48,880 nt of DNA from an uncultured Prevotella sp. (lineage in GTDB: Bacteria > Bacteroidota > Bacteroidia > Bacteroidales > Bacteroidaceae). The stretch is from contig CAAGEG010000113.1 in the NCBI GenBank assembly GCA_900768785.1, forward strand, positions 1 to 48,880, in the 5' to 3' direction. A model generated the notes under the pieces. It did not search any database. It saw only the letters and a program-made list of their open reading frames with translations, and had not been told where the DNA came from. The translations under genes and the position numbers were made by a program. Below, in pieces: positions 30,526-38,580 of the stretch (positions are counted from its first letter, which is position 1; every line of letters begins with the position of its first letter).

Positions 30526-33225
30526 TTATTGCTTATTGCGGAGTTCAGAAAGTGATGCTTTTAACGCAGCAATCTTCTCTTCAGAGTCGCTTTGCTTCTT
30601 TCTCTCAAGTGCTACGACTGCTTCCGGCGCATTAGCAACAAATTTCTCGTTAGAGAGTTTTTTCTTTATTCCGGCAAGGAAACCTTCAAGATGCTTGAGT
30701 TGAGCCTCTTGTTTCTCAATCTCTACAGCCACATCTATGAGACTTCCCATAGGTACAGCATACTCATCTGTTCCAACCATAAAGAGTGCTTTATCGGCAG
30801 TTTTCTCAGCATTTGTCGTAATACCGCTTAGATTAGCCATTTTAATTACAACAGAACTATATGCTTCATAATTGTCTTTACCTATAGTTTGTAATTCCAG
30901 CTTTTCTTTTTGCGGTATGTTTTTCTGGTTGCGTATAGTACGAACGTTGCCTATTACAAGTTTTATATTCTCAATATCTGCAATCAATTTTGCGTCATTA
31001 TCGTTAGGCTTATCCAATTTCAGACACTCTTTCATAATGCTGTCGCCCTCGTTACGCTCGCTTATATGTTGCCACAACTCTTCGGTTATGAATGGCATAA
31101 ACGGATGTAGCATCTTTAACAATGTGTCAAAGAAACCGAGAGTCTTATTGAATGTAATGCTATCTATTGGTGAACCATAAGCAGGTTTAACCATTTCAAG
31201 GTACCAACTTGAGAATTCGTCCCAGAATAACTTATAAACAGCCATAAGAGCCTCTGATATTCTGTATTTCTTAAATAGGTCATCAACCTCTGAATTCACT
31301 TCACGCAGTTTTGATTCAAACCATTTGCAAGCTACATCGTTTACTTCCGGTTGGTCTATGTCGGCTACTTGCCAACTCTTAACAAGGCGGAATGCGTTCC
31401 AAATCTTGTTGTTGAAGTTTCGTCCTTGCTCACATAGACTTTCGTCAAACAATATGTCGTTGCCGGCAGGAGCTGAAAGCATCATTCCCATACGCACACC
31501 ATCGGCACCGAACTTCTCAATCAGTTCTATTGGGTCAGGGGAGTTGCCGAGACTCTTAGACATCTTTCGTCCGAGTTTATCTCTAACTATACCTGTGAAA
31601 TAAACGTTCTTGAATGGGAATTTGCCCATATATTCTTCGCCTGCCATAATCATTCGAGCCACCCAGAAGAATATTATATCCGGTGCAGTAACAAGATCGC
31701 TGGTAGGGTAGTAGTAGTTTATTTCTTCGTTATCTGGATTATTGATGCCGTCAAAAAGAGAGATAGGCCACAACCATGAAGAGAACCATGTATCAAGAGC
31801 ATCATCGTCTTGATTCAGATCTGCAATTTGAAGATTATTATTGCCACTCTTCTCACGTGCAAGTGAAAGAGCTTCTTCTATTGTCTCTGCTACTACAAAC
31901 TGTTCTTCTCCATAATAATATGCCGGAATACGGTGTCCCCACCATAATTGACGAGATATACACCAGTCTTGTATGTTCTCCAACCAATTCTTGTATGTGG
32001 TTTTATATTTGGATGGATAAAAATTCATCTCACCATTTACCACAGGAGGCAACGCTATATCTGCAAAATGTTGCATCTTTAAAAACCATTGAAGAGAGAG
32101 ACGTGGTTCAATAGCAGTGTCTGGATTACGTTCTGAATAGCCTACCTTGTTGTTATAGTCTTCAACACGCTCCATTAGACCGGCGTTTTTCAAGTCTTCG
32201 GCAATCTTCTTTCTGCAGTCAAAACGGTCCATACCGACATATAGCGGTGAATGTTCTGATATGGTAGCATCTGCATTGAATATGTCTATTGTTTCCAAAT
32301 TGTGTGTCTTGCCGAGCATATAGTCGTTTGTGTCATGTGCAGGAGTTACTTTAAGACAACCTGTTCCAAACTCTATATCCACATAACGGTCTTCAATAAC
32401 AGGTATAACACGTCCTACAAGTGGCACAATTACCTTTTTGCCTTTTAGCCATTGGTTCTTGGGGTCCTTAGGATTTATACACATTGCGGTATCGCCCATT
32501 ATTGTTTCCGGACGAGTAGTAGCCACAACGGCATAAAAACCATTTTCATCTTGATGTATAATGTTACCCTCTTCTTTTAAAGTGTTTATATCGCCAATGT
32601 TTTCTGTGTCGGCAAGATAATATTTAAGATGATATAGCTTTGATTGTTCATCTTTATAGACAACCTCTTCATTGCTTAGAGCGGTTTGAGCCTTAGGGTC
32701 CCAATTGACCATACGCAGACCTCTATATATCAAACCTTTGTTATATAAATCAACAAAGACCTTAATCACGCTCTTTGAACGTTGCTCATCCATAGTGAAA
32801 GCCGTGCGATCCCAGTCACAAGAAGCGCCCAAACGACGTAGCTGCTTGAGTATTATGCCTCCGTGTTCTTCGGTCCACTGCCACGCATGTTTAAGAAATT
32901 CATCACGTGAAAGGTCATGTTTTTTTATGCCTTGTTCTGCAAGACGCTTTACAACTTTAGCTTCTGTGGCTATTGAAGCGTGGTCTGTGCCCGGCACCCA
33001 ACATGCATTCTTGCCTTCCATGCGTGCACGACGAACAAGAATATCCTGAATAGTATTGTTAAGCATGTGACCCATGTGCAACACACCAGTAACATTAGGT
33101 GGCGGAATAACAATCGTGTAAGGTTCACGATTATCGGGTTTGCTGCTGAAAAGCTTGTTGTCAATCCAATACTGATACCATTTAGACTCCACTTCTTTGG
33201 GGTCGTATTTTGTAGCAATTTCCAT
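30526..33225 (-). CDS. valS: Valine-tRNA ligase
   Basis: 899 aa from the ATG at 33225 (MEIATKYDPKEVESKWYQYW). Class I signatures are present: the HIGH-type VLHMGHML and the KMSKS loop GRKMSKSLGNSPDP. In between lies the editing domain with TTRPETIMGDTA and the DHTND-like AHDTNDY. The C-terminus is the tRNA-binding coiled coil (VEIEKQEAQLKHLEGFLAG). It charges tRNA-Val and edits misactivated threonine. An upstream in-frame ATG at 33240 adds five residues and is less likely because the alignment begins at the second Met. It has its own promoter box and shares a two-way terminator with pyk. Confidence 0.97.
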   Translation of the reverse strand: MEIATKYDPKEVESKWYQYWIDNKLFSSKPDNREPYTIVIPPPNVTGVLHMGHMLNNTIQDILVRRARMEGKNACWVPGTDHASIATEAKVVKRLAEQGIKKHDLSRDEFLKHAWQWTEEHGGIILKQLRRLGASCDWDRTAFTMDEQRSKSVIKVFVDLYNKGLIYRGLRMVNWDPKAQTALSNEEVVYKDEQSKLYHLKYYLADTENIGDINTLKEEGNIIHQDENGFYAVVATTRPETIMGDTAMCINPKDPKNQWLKGKKVIVPLVGRVIPVIEDRYVDIEFGTGCLKVTPAHDTNDYMLGKTHNLETIDIFNADATISEHSPLYVGMDRFDCRKKIAEDLKNAGLMERVEDYNNKVGYSERNPDTAIEPRLSLQWFLKMQHFADIALPPVVNGEMNFYPSKYKTTYKNWLENIQDWCISRQLWWGHRIPAYYYGEEQFVVAETIEEALSLAREKSGNNNLQIADLNQDDDALDTWFSSWLWPISLFDGINNPDNEEINYYYPTSDLVTAPDIIFFWVARMIMAGEEYMGKFPFKNVYFTGIVRDKLGRKMSKSLGNSPDPIELIEKFGADGVRMGMMLSAPAGNDILFDESLCEQGRNFNNKIWNAFRLVKSWQVADIDQPEVNDVACKWFESKLREVNSEVDDLFKKYRISEALMAVYKLFWDEFSSWYLEMVKPAYGSPIDSITFNKTLGFFDTLLKMLHPFMPFITEELWQHISERNEGDSIMKECLKLDKPNDNDAKLIADIENIKLVIGNVRTIRNQKNIPQKEKLELQTIGKDNYEAYSSVVIKMANLSGITTNAEKTADKALFMVGTDEYAVPMGSLIDVAVEIEKQEAQLKHLEGFLAGIKKKLSNEKFVANAPEAVVALERKKQSDSEEKIAALKASLSELRNKQ

Positions 33226-33268
33226 TTTAATTATGTTCAATAATATTTCTTATAAACAAAAAACGTTG

Positions 33269-33276
33269 CAAATGTA
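33269..33276 (-). promoter_or_regulatory. -7 promoter box of valS
   Basis: On the minus strand TACATTTG (33276-33269) fits TAnnTTTG, giving a leader of about 35 bases. No TTTG at the -33 spacing. Confidence 0.6.
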
Positions 33277-33384
33277 CAAAATATTAATGGAAAATACTTA
33301 ATTTTGTACACTTAAATTGAGGTAATAGACTGACTTATCATATACAAATTATGAATATGGCAGTATGAATGTTTAGAAGTTATT

Positions 33385-34179
33385 ATGCATACAAGAGAAG
33401 AAAAAATAGAAGCATTCGGACGTTTGCTTGACGTTCTTGATAATTTGAGGGTTAAATGTCCTTGGGATAGAAAGCAAACAAACGAGAGTCTGAGACCAAA
33501 TACGATAGAAGAAACTTTTGAATTGTGTGACGCTCTGCTTAAAAATGATTCAAAGAATATTTGCAAAGAGTTGGGTGACGTTATTATGCACGTTTGTTTT
33601 TATGCTCTCATCGGTAGTGAAAAGGGTGATTTTGATATTGCTGACGTTTGTAATATGCAAGCTGATAAACTCATATTTAGACATCCTCATGTGTATGGAA
33701 ATGTAGAAGCTGATACTTCAGAACAGGTTTTGCAAAATTGGGAACAGATAAAACTTAAAGAAAAAGACGGTAATAAAAGTGTTTTGTCGGGTGTCCCCGA
33801 TGCTCTACCTTCACTTATTAAGGCTTATCGCATACAAGATAAAGCCAGAAATGTGGGTTTTGATTGGCAAAACAAAGAAGATGTGTGGTCTAAAGTACGT
33901 GAAGAACTTGATGAACTTGAAGTAGAACTGAGAAAAGAAGATAAAGAAAAGTCAACCAAAGAACTTGGTGATTTTTTGTTTAGTGTGATAAATGCTGCTC
34001 GATTGTATCATCTTAACCCCGACAATGCCCTTGAACACACAAACAGAAAATTTATTAGTCGCTTCAATTATATTGAAGAACACTCTATAAAACAATGCAA
34101 ATCGTTGACCGAAATGTCGCTTGAAGAAATGGATGCTCTATGGAATGAAGCCAAGAAAAAAGAGACCGAACATCAATAA
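33385..34179 (+). CDS. mazG: Nucleoside triphosphate pyrophosphohydrolase MazG
   Basis: 264 aa, the usual length for the two-domain MazG. The N-terminal domain starts with LRVKCPWDRKQTNESLRPNTIEETFEL, has ELGDVIMHV, and a linker with FRHPHVYG and NWEQIK. The C-terminal domain has the second ELGDFLFSVINAARL metal-binding motif. It hydrolyses (d)NTPs to monophosphate and pyrophosphate, cleaning non-canonical nucleotides. It diverges from valS and is followed by the lipoprotein and RNase Z genes on the same strand. Confidence 0.95.
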   Translation: MHTREEKIEAFGRLLDVLDNLRVKCPWDRKQTNESLRPNTIEETFELCDALLKNDSKNICKELGDVIMHVCFYALIGSEKGDFDIADVCNMQADKLIFRHPHVYGNVEADTSEQVLQNWEQIKLKEKDGNKSVLSGVPDALPSLIKAYRIQDKARNVGFDWQNKEDVWSKVREELDELEVELRKEDKEKSTKELGDFLFSVINAARLYHLNPDNALEHTNRKFISRFNYIEEHSIKQCKSLTEMSLEEMDALWNEAKKKETEHQ

Positions 34180-34255
34180 ATTGAAGTAATACGTTTAAAA
34201 TATTGCTATATTGCGAGAAAATTTGATTTTTAATGATGATAAACTTTATATTACT

Positions 34256-34813
34256 ATGAACAAAACCTTTTTATCATTGATGTCTATTGTAGTGTTTTTT
34301 TGCATGATATCGTGTGGCGGAAAAAGCACCAAACCGGATATAGAAACAGATTTTGACGATAATGAAATTGTTGACACCACCGTTTACGGACGCTGTGGTA
34401 CAGGTTCGGCAATGCACACACTTGAATTGATAACAGACAAAGGCGATACTATTGTCTATAATATATTTGATGAAGATTCTGTTTCTATTGTTTTTGGAGG
34501 GTTGTATGCGGGAGACAGACTTGCCGTGATACCATCTGTTTCTGAAGATGGCATGCCTTGTGCTGCTAAAGTAATTAATCTTACCTCGCTAATGGGGCGG
34601 TGGGTAAGCATCAGCCGACATTTTGAACTACAAGAAGGAGGTGTTGTCATTAGTGATAATGCCGAACCGCAACCTTACACCGAATGGAAAATTCTTAACG
34701 GACAACTTGTTTTGTCTGCCGATACATTTGATATTTATGCCTTAGGGCCTGACTCTCTCTTCCTTGAAAACAGTCGTGGCATTTACGGATATAAAAGGCA
34801 AATAACAAATTGA
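34256..34813 (+). CDS. Lipocalin-like lipoprotein, function unknown
   Basis: 185 aa from the ATG at 34256, chosen because MNKTFLSLMSIVVFFCMISCGG is a clear lipoprotein signal with acceptor Cys20; the frame extends 15 codons upstream without a reason to start there. After an acidic linker come a first beta-rich part (residues about 40-105) and a second beginning MGRWVSISRHFELQEGGVVIS and ending GIYGYKR, which resembles the lipocalin-like domain of many Bacteroidetes lipoproteins. Probably exported to the cell envelope. It lies 76 bases after mazG and 26 before RNase Z. Confidence 0.6.
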   Translation: MNKTFLSLMSIVVFFCMISCGGKSTKPDIETDFDDNEIVDTTVYGRCGTGSAMHTLELITDKGDTIVYNIFDEDSVSIVFGGLYAGDRLAVIPSVSEDGMPCAAKVINLTSLMGRWVSISRHFELQEGGVVISDNAEPQPYTEWKILNGQLVLSADTFDIYALGPDSLFLENSRGIYGYKRQITN

Positions 34814-34839
34814 TGATTTACTTTAAGCGATATTTTTAA

Positions 34840-35754
34840 ATGTCTGACTTTAAAATACATATTCTCGGTTGTGGTAGCGCGCTTCCAACCTTGCGACATT
34901 ACCCATCTTCACAGATTGTAGAATATAGAGACAAGTTGTTTATGATAGATTGCGGAGAGGGTACACAACTGCAATTAAGACGCTCACGCATATCTTTCAA
35001 CAAGATTACTGCTGTGTTTATCAGTCACATGCATGGAGACCATTGTTTCGGACTTATAGGAATGATTTCCACATTCGGTATGTTGGGACGGATAGCTCCA
35101 TTACATATTTATGCTCCTATAGGTTTAAAAGAATTGCTTACAACACAGATTGAACATTTTTGCTATGGCTTGGAATATAAAATAGTTTTTCATGATGTGG
35201 ATACAACATTACAACAGATTATATATGAAGACCGTAGACTAACTGTTACCTCTATTCCCCTTGAACACAGAGTGCCTTGTTGCGGCTTCTTGTTCAGCGA
35301 AAAGCCTTCGCTACCTCATATACGTAGGGATATGATAGACTTCTATAATATTCCGGTATCACAGATAAACAATATCAAAAACGGCATGTCTTGGACTACT
35401 CCTGATGGTGAAATTATTCCGCATGAAAGACTGACAATGCCGGCTTCTCAGCCACGTAGCTATGCTTATTGCTCTGATACGAAGTATAAAAAAAACCTTC
35501 ACGAAATTGTAAAAGGTGTAACTATGCTTTATCATGAGGCTACTTATTGTGATGCCGACAAAGATAGGGCACGACTATATAACCATTCCACCTCTGTTCA
35601 AGCTGCTCAAGTAGCACTTGATGCAGGTGTTGAAAAACTGCTTATAGGGCATTATTCAGCACGTTATGGCGATGAAGAAATAATAATAAAAGAAGCTAAG
35701 AATGTGTTTCCAAAAACCGAAGCAGCCAACGAAATGGATGTTTATGACCTCTAA
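34840..35754 (+). CDS. rnz: Ribonuclease Z
   Basis: 304 aa, standard for the short RNase Z. The metallo-beta-lactamase zinc motif HMHGDH is at residues 63-68, and further ligands fall in the LEHRVPCCGFL, CSDTKY and HYSARYGD segments. The N-terminal GCGSALPTLRHYPSS is typical. It cuts the 3' trailer from tRNA precursors. It follows the lipoprotein gene by 26 bases. Confidence 0.95.
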   Translation: MSDFKIHILGCGSALPTLRHYPSSQIVEYRDKLFMIDCGEGTQLQLRRSRISFNKITAVFISHMHGDHCFGLIGMISTFGMLGRIAPLHIYAPIGLKELLTTQIEHFCYGLEYKIVFHDVDTTLQQIIYEDRRLTVTSIPLEHRVPCCGFLFSEKPSLPHIRRDMIDFYNIPVSQINNIKNGMSWTTPDGEIIPHERLTMPASQPRSYAYCSDTKYKKNLHEIVKGVTMLYHEATYCDADKDRARLYNHSTSVQAAQVALDAGVEKLLIGHYSARYGDEEIIIKEAKNVFPKTEAANEMDVYDL

Positions 35755-35776
35755 ATGTGTAAAAAACACAATTATT

Positions 35777-35808
35777 TTTGGTTGATTAACAAATAATCAT
35801 TATTTTTG
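35777..35808 (+). promoter_or_regulatory. Promoter of the small secreted protein
   Basis: TTTG (35777-35780), 20 bp, TATTTTTG (35801-35808): a complete Bacteroidetes promoter. The start codon at 35821 lies only 13 bases after the -7 box, so the mRNA would have a leader of a few bases at most. Confidence 0.8.
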
Positions 35809-35820
35809 CGGAAACTATAT

Positions 35821-36150
35821 ATGCGTATGAGAAGATTTATACTTACTATATCATTACTATTGACTTTGTGTTTTGCTTTGCCATTTATTAATAAGGCTAA
35901 CGCAAATACTTTGATTGAGATTGCAGACGTAGAGAATACAACATTAGATATCACGGTACAATCTTCTGTAGTTAAGGTTCATGTTATCGGTGCTAAGGGA
36001 CAGACGTTAATGATTTTCAATCTTGCAGGCGTTTGTGTAGAAGTTAAAAAAATAGATAGCGATGATCGTTACTATGAGTTAACGCTTCCCAAAGGTTGCT
36101 ACATAGCAAAAGTAGGTAACAAAGCAAAGAAAATTTCCGTAAACAAGTAG
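35821..36150 (+). CDS. Small secreted protein resembling a stand-alone T9SS sorting domain
   Basis: 109 aa from the ATG at 35821 (a second ATG at 35827 is also possible). The longer frame beginning TTG at 35806 is rejected because it starts in the promoter. A basic start and hydrophobic helix ending at NKANA form a signal peptide. The remaining roughly 80 residues are one beta-rich module: VKVHVIGAKGQTLMIFNLAG, then YELTLPKGCYIAKVGNKAKKISV. This is the pattern of the C-terminal sorting domain of type IX secretion cargo, but no cargo domain precedes it. A short hairpin (36173-36214) follows. Function unknown. Confidence 0.6.
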   Translation: MRMRRFILTISLLLTLCFALPFINKANANTLIEIADVENTTLDITVQSSVVKVHVIGAKGQTLMIFNLAGVCVEVKKIDSDDRYYELTLPKGCYIAKVGNKAKKISVNK

Positions 36151-36172
36151 GTTTTGATACTCAAACTTCAAA

Positions 36173-36214
36173 GACAGGAACATACAGTTAGTGTATCGCA
36201 AATTCCTTCCTGTC
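36173..36214 (+). terminator. Hairpin after the small secreted protein
   Basis: GACAGGAA (36173-36180) pairs with TTCCTGTC (36207-36214) around a 26-nt loop; the 3' flank is only moderately T-rich. It lies upstream of the GTG start of the next gene and inside the longer frame proposed from 36154, arguing against that longer frame. Confidence 0.45.
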
Positions 36215-36240
36215 TAATTCATTATACAGGAACGGCAGTT

Positions 36241-37764
36241 GTGAAACTGTCGTTATTGCTTTTTGTATTTAGTATAGCTCTTCTTACAATAACATCATGT
36301 TCAAATCGTCACCGAAAACATTTGAGCGAAGACAAACTTAAATACTTTCAGTCGGAAAATTTGCGCTATCATCCGGAAACAATTCGTGCTCTTGTTCTCG
36401 ATATGGCAAGTAATGACAATCGTTTTCGTTTCGTTTCAAAACGAGTAGCTGATTATTATAACGATAATAATTCATTTATTTGGATTTCTCTTTCCGGTGT
36501 TAAAACAAACGCAGATTCTCTTCTAAATATTATTAATAAGCATTGTGACGACACGGGGCTTAGATTATCCATGTTTAATATTGAGAATATCAAGAAGGAT
36601 ATTGATATTCTTTCTTCACCTAACGCTATAAAAGATATTAACAAGTCTGCTGCTACCGTTGAATATGCTTTGACAAAAGCTCTGTTTTTAATGGCTTCAA
36701 CACAAGCCTATGGCTTAGTTAACCCCGATAACATATATAATCATATTGAGAAATACAATGTTGATTCGCTTACAACTCGTTATCGACGACTATGCGATTA
36801 TGGTTTAAGCAGGCCGCAAGCATCTTTCTTTCATAATGCGGCACGCATGGCTAAAGAAGGATATTTAAGTTCTTTCATTGATAGCCTACAACCTGCTACA
36901 CCTCTTTATACTATGTTGATAAAAAAACTGAAAAGTGTGGCTAAAACAGACAGGCACTCTCGTCTCAAAATTCTTGCAAATATTGAACGTTGTCGTTGGC
37001 ATTCATCAAGATTCTCTTCTCATTCAAAAGCCGCACTCAACAATTATAACGTCATGGTAAACATTCCTTCTTTCTCACTAAGGGCGGTTAAAGGTAATGA
37101 AATACTTTCAATGGCTGTTGGTTGTGGCACTAAAGACCATAAAACACCTATGCTTACTTCCTTCATAACACGCATGGATGTAAACCCACAATGGATAGTA
37201 CCTAAGAGCCTTGCCGCTGATTATGCCTTCAATAAACCGCGTATGCACAATTTGGGAATGTTTGTTTTGGACAAGAAGCGGGGCAAGTTACCACCCGAAT
37301 CGCTTTCTTTTTCACGTATAAACGACGGACAACAGTATATCATTCAAGCCGGTGGACGCAAGAACTCTCTCGGACGGATAATATTCAGGTTTGATAATGC
37401 TTTCTCTGTATTCTTGCACGACACATCTTCTCCCTGGCTACTTCAACGCTCTTATCGTGCTGTGAGTCATGGTTGTGTACGATTGGCAAAGCCTTTAGAC
37501 TTAGCTCTCTTTCTTCTTAATGATAATAAATCAGATAAAGCAGACAAGTTGAGATATAGCATGACAGTAGAAACAGATGGCGATGATGGCTCTAAGGTTG
37601 ACAAAAAGAAGATAATAAGAACCATAAACATTAATCCTTGCGTCCCACTAACAATATCTTATTTCACTTTTTTCTATAATGAGAGTGGGGGATTGGCAGA
37701 GTTTAATGATGTCTATAACTATGATGATGCTCTTATAGAGGCTATTCAACCTTATGTAAACTGA
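36241..37764 (+). CDS. L,D-transpeptidase (YcbB/LdtD-like lipoprotein)
   Basis: 507 aa from a GTG at 36241, chosen because it gives MKLSLLLFVFSIALLTITSC, a lipoprotein signal. The in-frame TTG at 36154 would put 29 unlikely residues ahead of it. The N-terminal and middle parts form the scaffold typical of large L,D-transpeptidases. The C-terminal YkuD catalytic domain has VFLHDTSSPWLLQRSYRAVSH leading into SHGCVRL with the nucleophile Cys. It forms 3-3 cross-links in peptidoglycan or attaches proteins to it, in the periplasm. The ECF sigma factor starts 4 bases after its stop, so the two are one operon. Confidence 0.88.
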   Translation: MKLSLLLFVFSIALLTITSCSNRHRKHLSEDKLKYFQSENLRYHPETIRALVLDMASNDNRFRFVSKRVADYYNDNNSFIWISLSGVKTNADSLLNIINKHCDDTGLRLSMFNIENIKKDIDILSSPNAIKDINKSAATVEYALTKALFLMASTQAYGLVNPDNIYNHIEKYNVDSLTTRYRRLCDYGLSRPQASFFHNAARMAKEGYLSSFIDSLQPATPLYTMLIKKLKSVAKTDRHSRLKILANIERCRWHSSRFSSHSKAALNNYNVMVNIPSFSLRAVKGNEILSMAVGCGTKDHKTPMLTSFITRMDVNPQWIVPKSLAADYAFNKPRMHNLGMFVLDKKRGKLPPESLSFSRINDGQQYIIQAGGRKNSLGRIIFRFDNAFSVFLHDTSSPWLLQRSYRAVSHGCVRLAKPLDLALFLLNDNKSDKADKLRYSMTVETDGDDGSKVDKKKIIRTININPCVPLTISYFTFFYNESGGLAEFNDVYNYDDALIEAIQPYVN

Positions 37765-37768
37765 ATGT

Positions 37769-38320
37769 ATGGAAAACGATGAGGAGAGAATTTGCCGATT
37801 ATTAGCTGATGAAAATACTGTTAGAGAGGGCTTTTCATTGGCGGTTAAACTTTATGGACAACGGATATATTGGAAAATTCGCTGCCTCGTCTACGACCAT
37901 GATGATGCTGACGATGTATTGCAAAACACTTTTCTCAAAGCTTGGAACGCTCTTTCTTCATTTCAAGGTAATTCCAGATTTCTCACTTGGCTATATAGCA
38001 TAGCTATAAACGAATCTCTTGACCATATTCGCAGAAACAAAAAACATAAAGATTCGCTTTCTGCACTTGAGTCTTCTGATGTTGAACAGTCGCTCGTTGC
38101 CGATAATAATTTTGACGGAACACGTGCCCAAGCCCTGCTTATGGAGGCAGTGGCACATCTGCCGGAGGTACAAAGGGCTGTCTTTACACTCAAATATTTT
38201 GATAATATGAAATATAGCGAGATAAGCAAATTGATGAACACCTCAGAAGGAGGACTTAAAGCTTCATATCATATCGCCGTAAAAAAGATTACCGACTATC
38301 TAAAACAGTTTGAAGATTGA
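37769..38320 (+). CDS. ECF-type RNA polymerase sigma factor
   Basis: 183 aa. Region 2 (YGQRIYWKIRCLVYDHDDADDVLQ then NTFLKAWNALSSF, and FLTWLYSIAINESLDHIRR) and region 4 (LPEVQRAVFTLKYFDNMKYSEI and SEGGLKASYHIAVKKI) are complete, typical of SigW/RpoE-like factors. It lies 4 bases after the L,D-transpeptidase gene, suggesting it controls envelope or wall functions. No anti-sigma gene follows; the next 260 bases hold only a decayed short frame and a terminator. Confidence 0.94.
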   Translation: MENDEERICRLLADENTVREGFSLAVKLYGQRIYWKIRCLVYDHDDADDVLQNTFLKAWNALSSFQGNSRFLTWLYSIAINESLDHIRRNKKHKDSLSALESSDVEQSLVADNNFDGTRAQALLMEAVAHLPEVQRAVFTLKYFDNMKYSEISKLMNTSEGGLKASYHIAVKKITDYLKQFED

Positions 38321-38482
38321 TGTAGTAATGAGTTTAATTGAAATTTTCGCAGGGATTTGAAACCTACGAACGATAGAAGTGCATAGCCAAGTCATGTTTG
38401 AGCTATACCTTATAAGGAGAAAGACAGAAGTTAATCCCGGTGAACGTAGAATAATGTTGTACCTGACAGCAATGGTAAACAA

Positions 38483-38522
38483 AAATACCGTATCGATATT
38501 ATCAATTATCGATACGGTATTT
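38483..38522. terminator. Perfect two-way terminator between ECF sigma and araB
   Basis: A 16-bp perfect stem (AAATACCGTATCGATA at 38483-38498 with 38507-38522) and an 8-nt loop, with A on one side and T on the other. It serves both the sigma operon and the arabinose operon, which converge here. Confidence 0.9.
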
Positions 38523-38580
38523 AAAGATATTTCCATATCCTATTATTGAGATATGAAATTATATTCTCTGATAGAAGATA

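Noticed and set aside
36154..36240. N-terminal extension of the L,D-transpeptidase from TTG 36154
   Set aside because: It crosses a hairpin, is not signal-like, and the GTG at 36241 gives a clean lipoprotein signal.
38328..38549. Small gene after the ECF sigma factor (possible anti-sigma)
   Set aside because: The frame starting MSLIEIFAGI is broken by a TGA after ten codons; the remainder (51 codons from 38394) runs through the perfect terminator hairpin and has no recognisable similarity.
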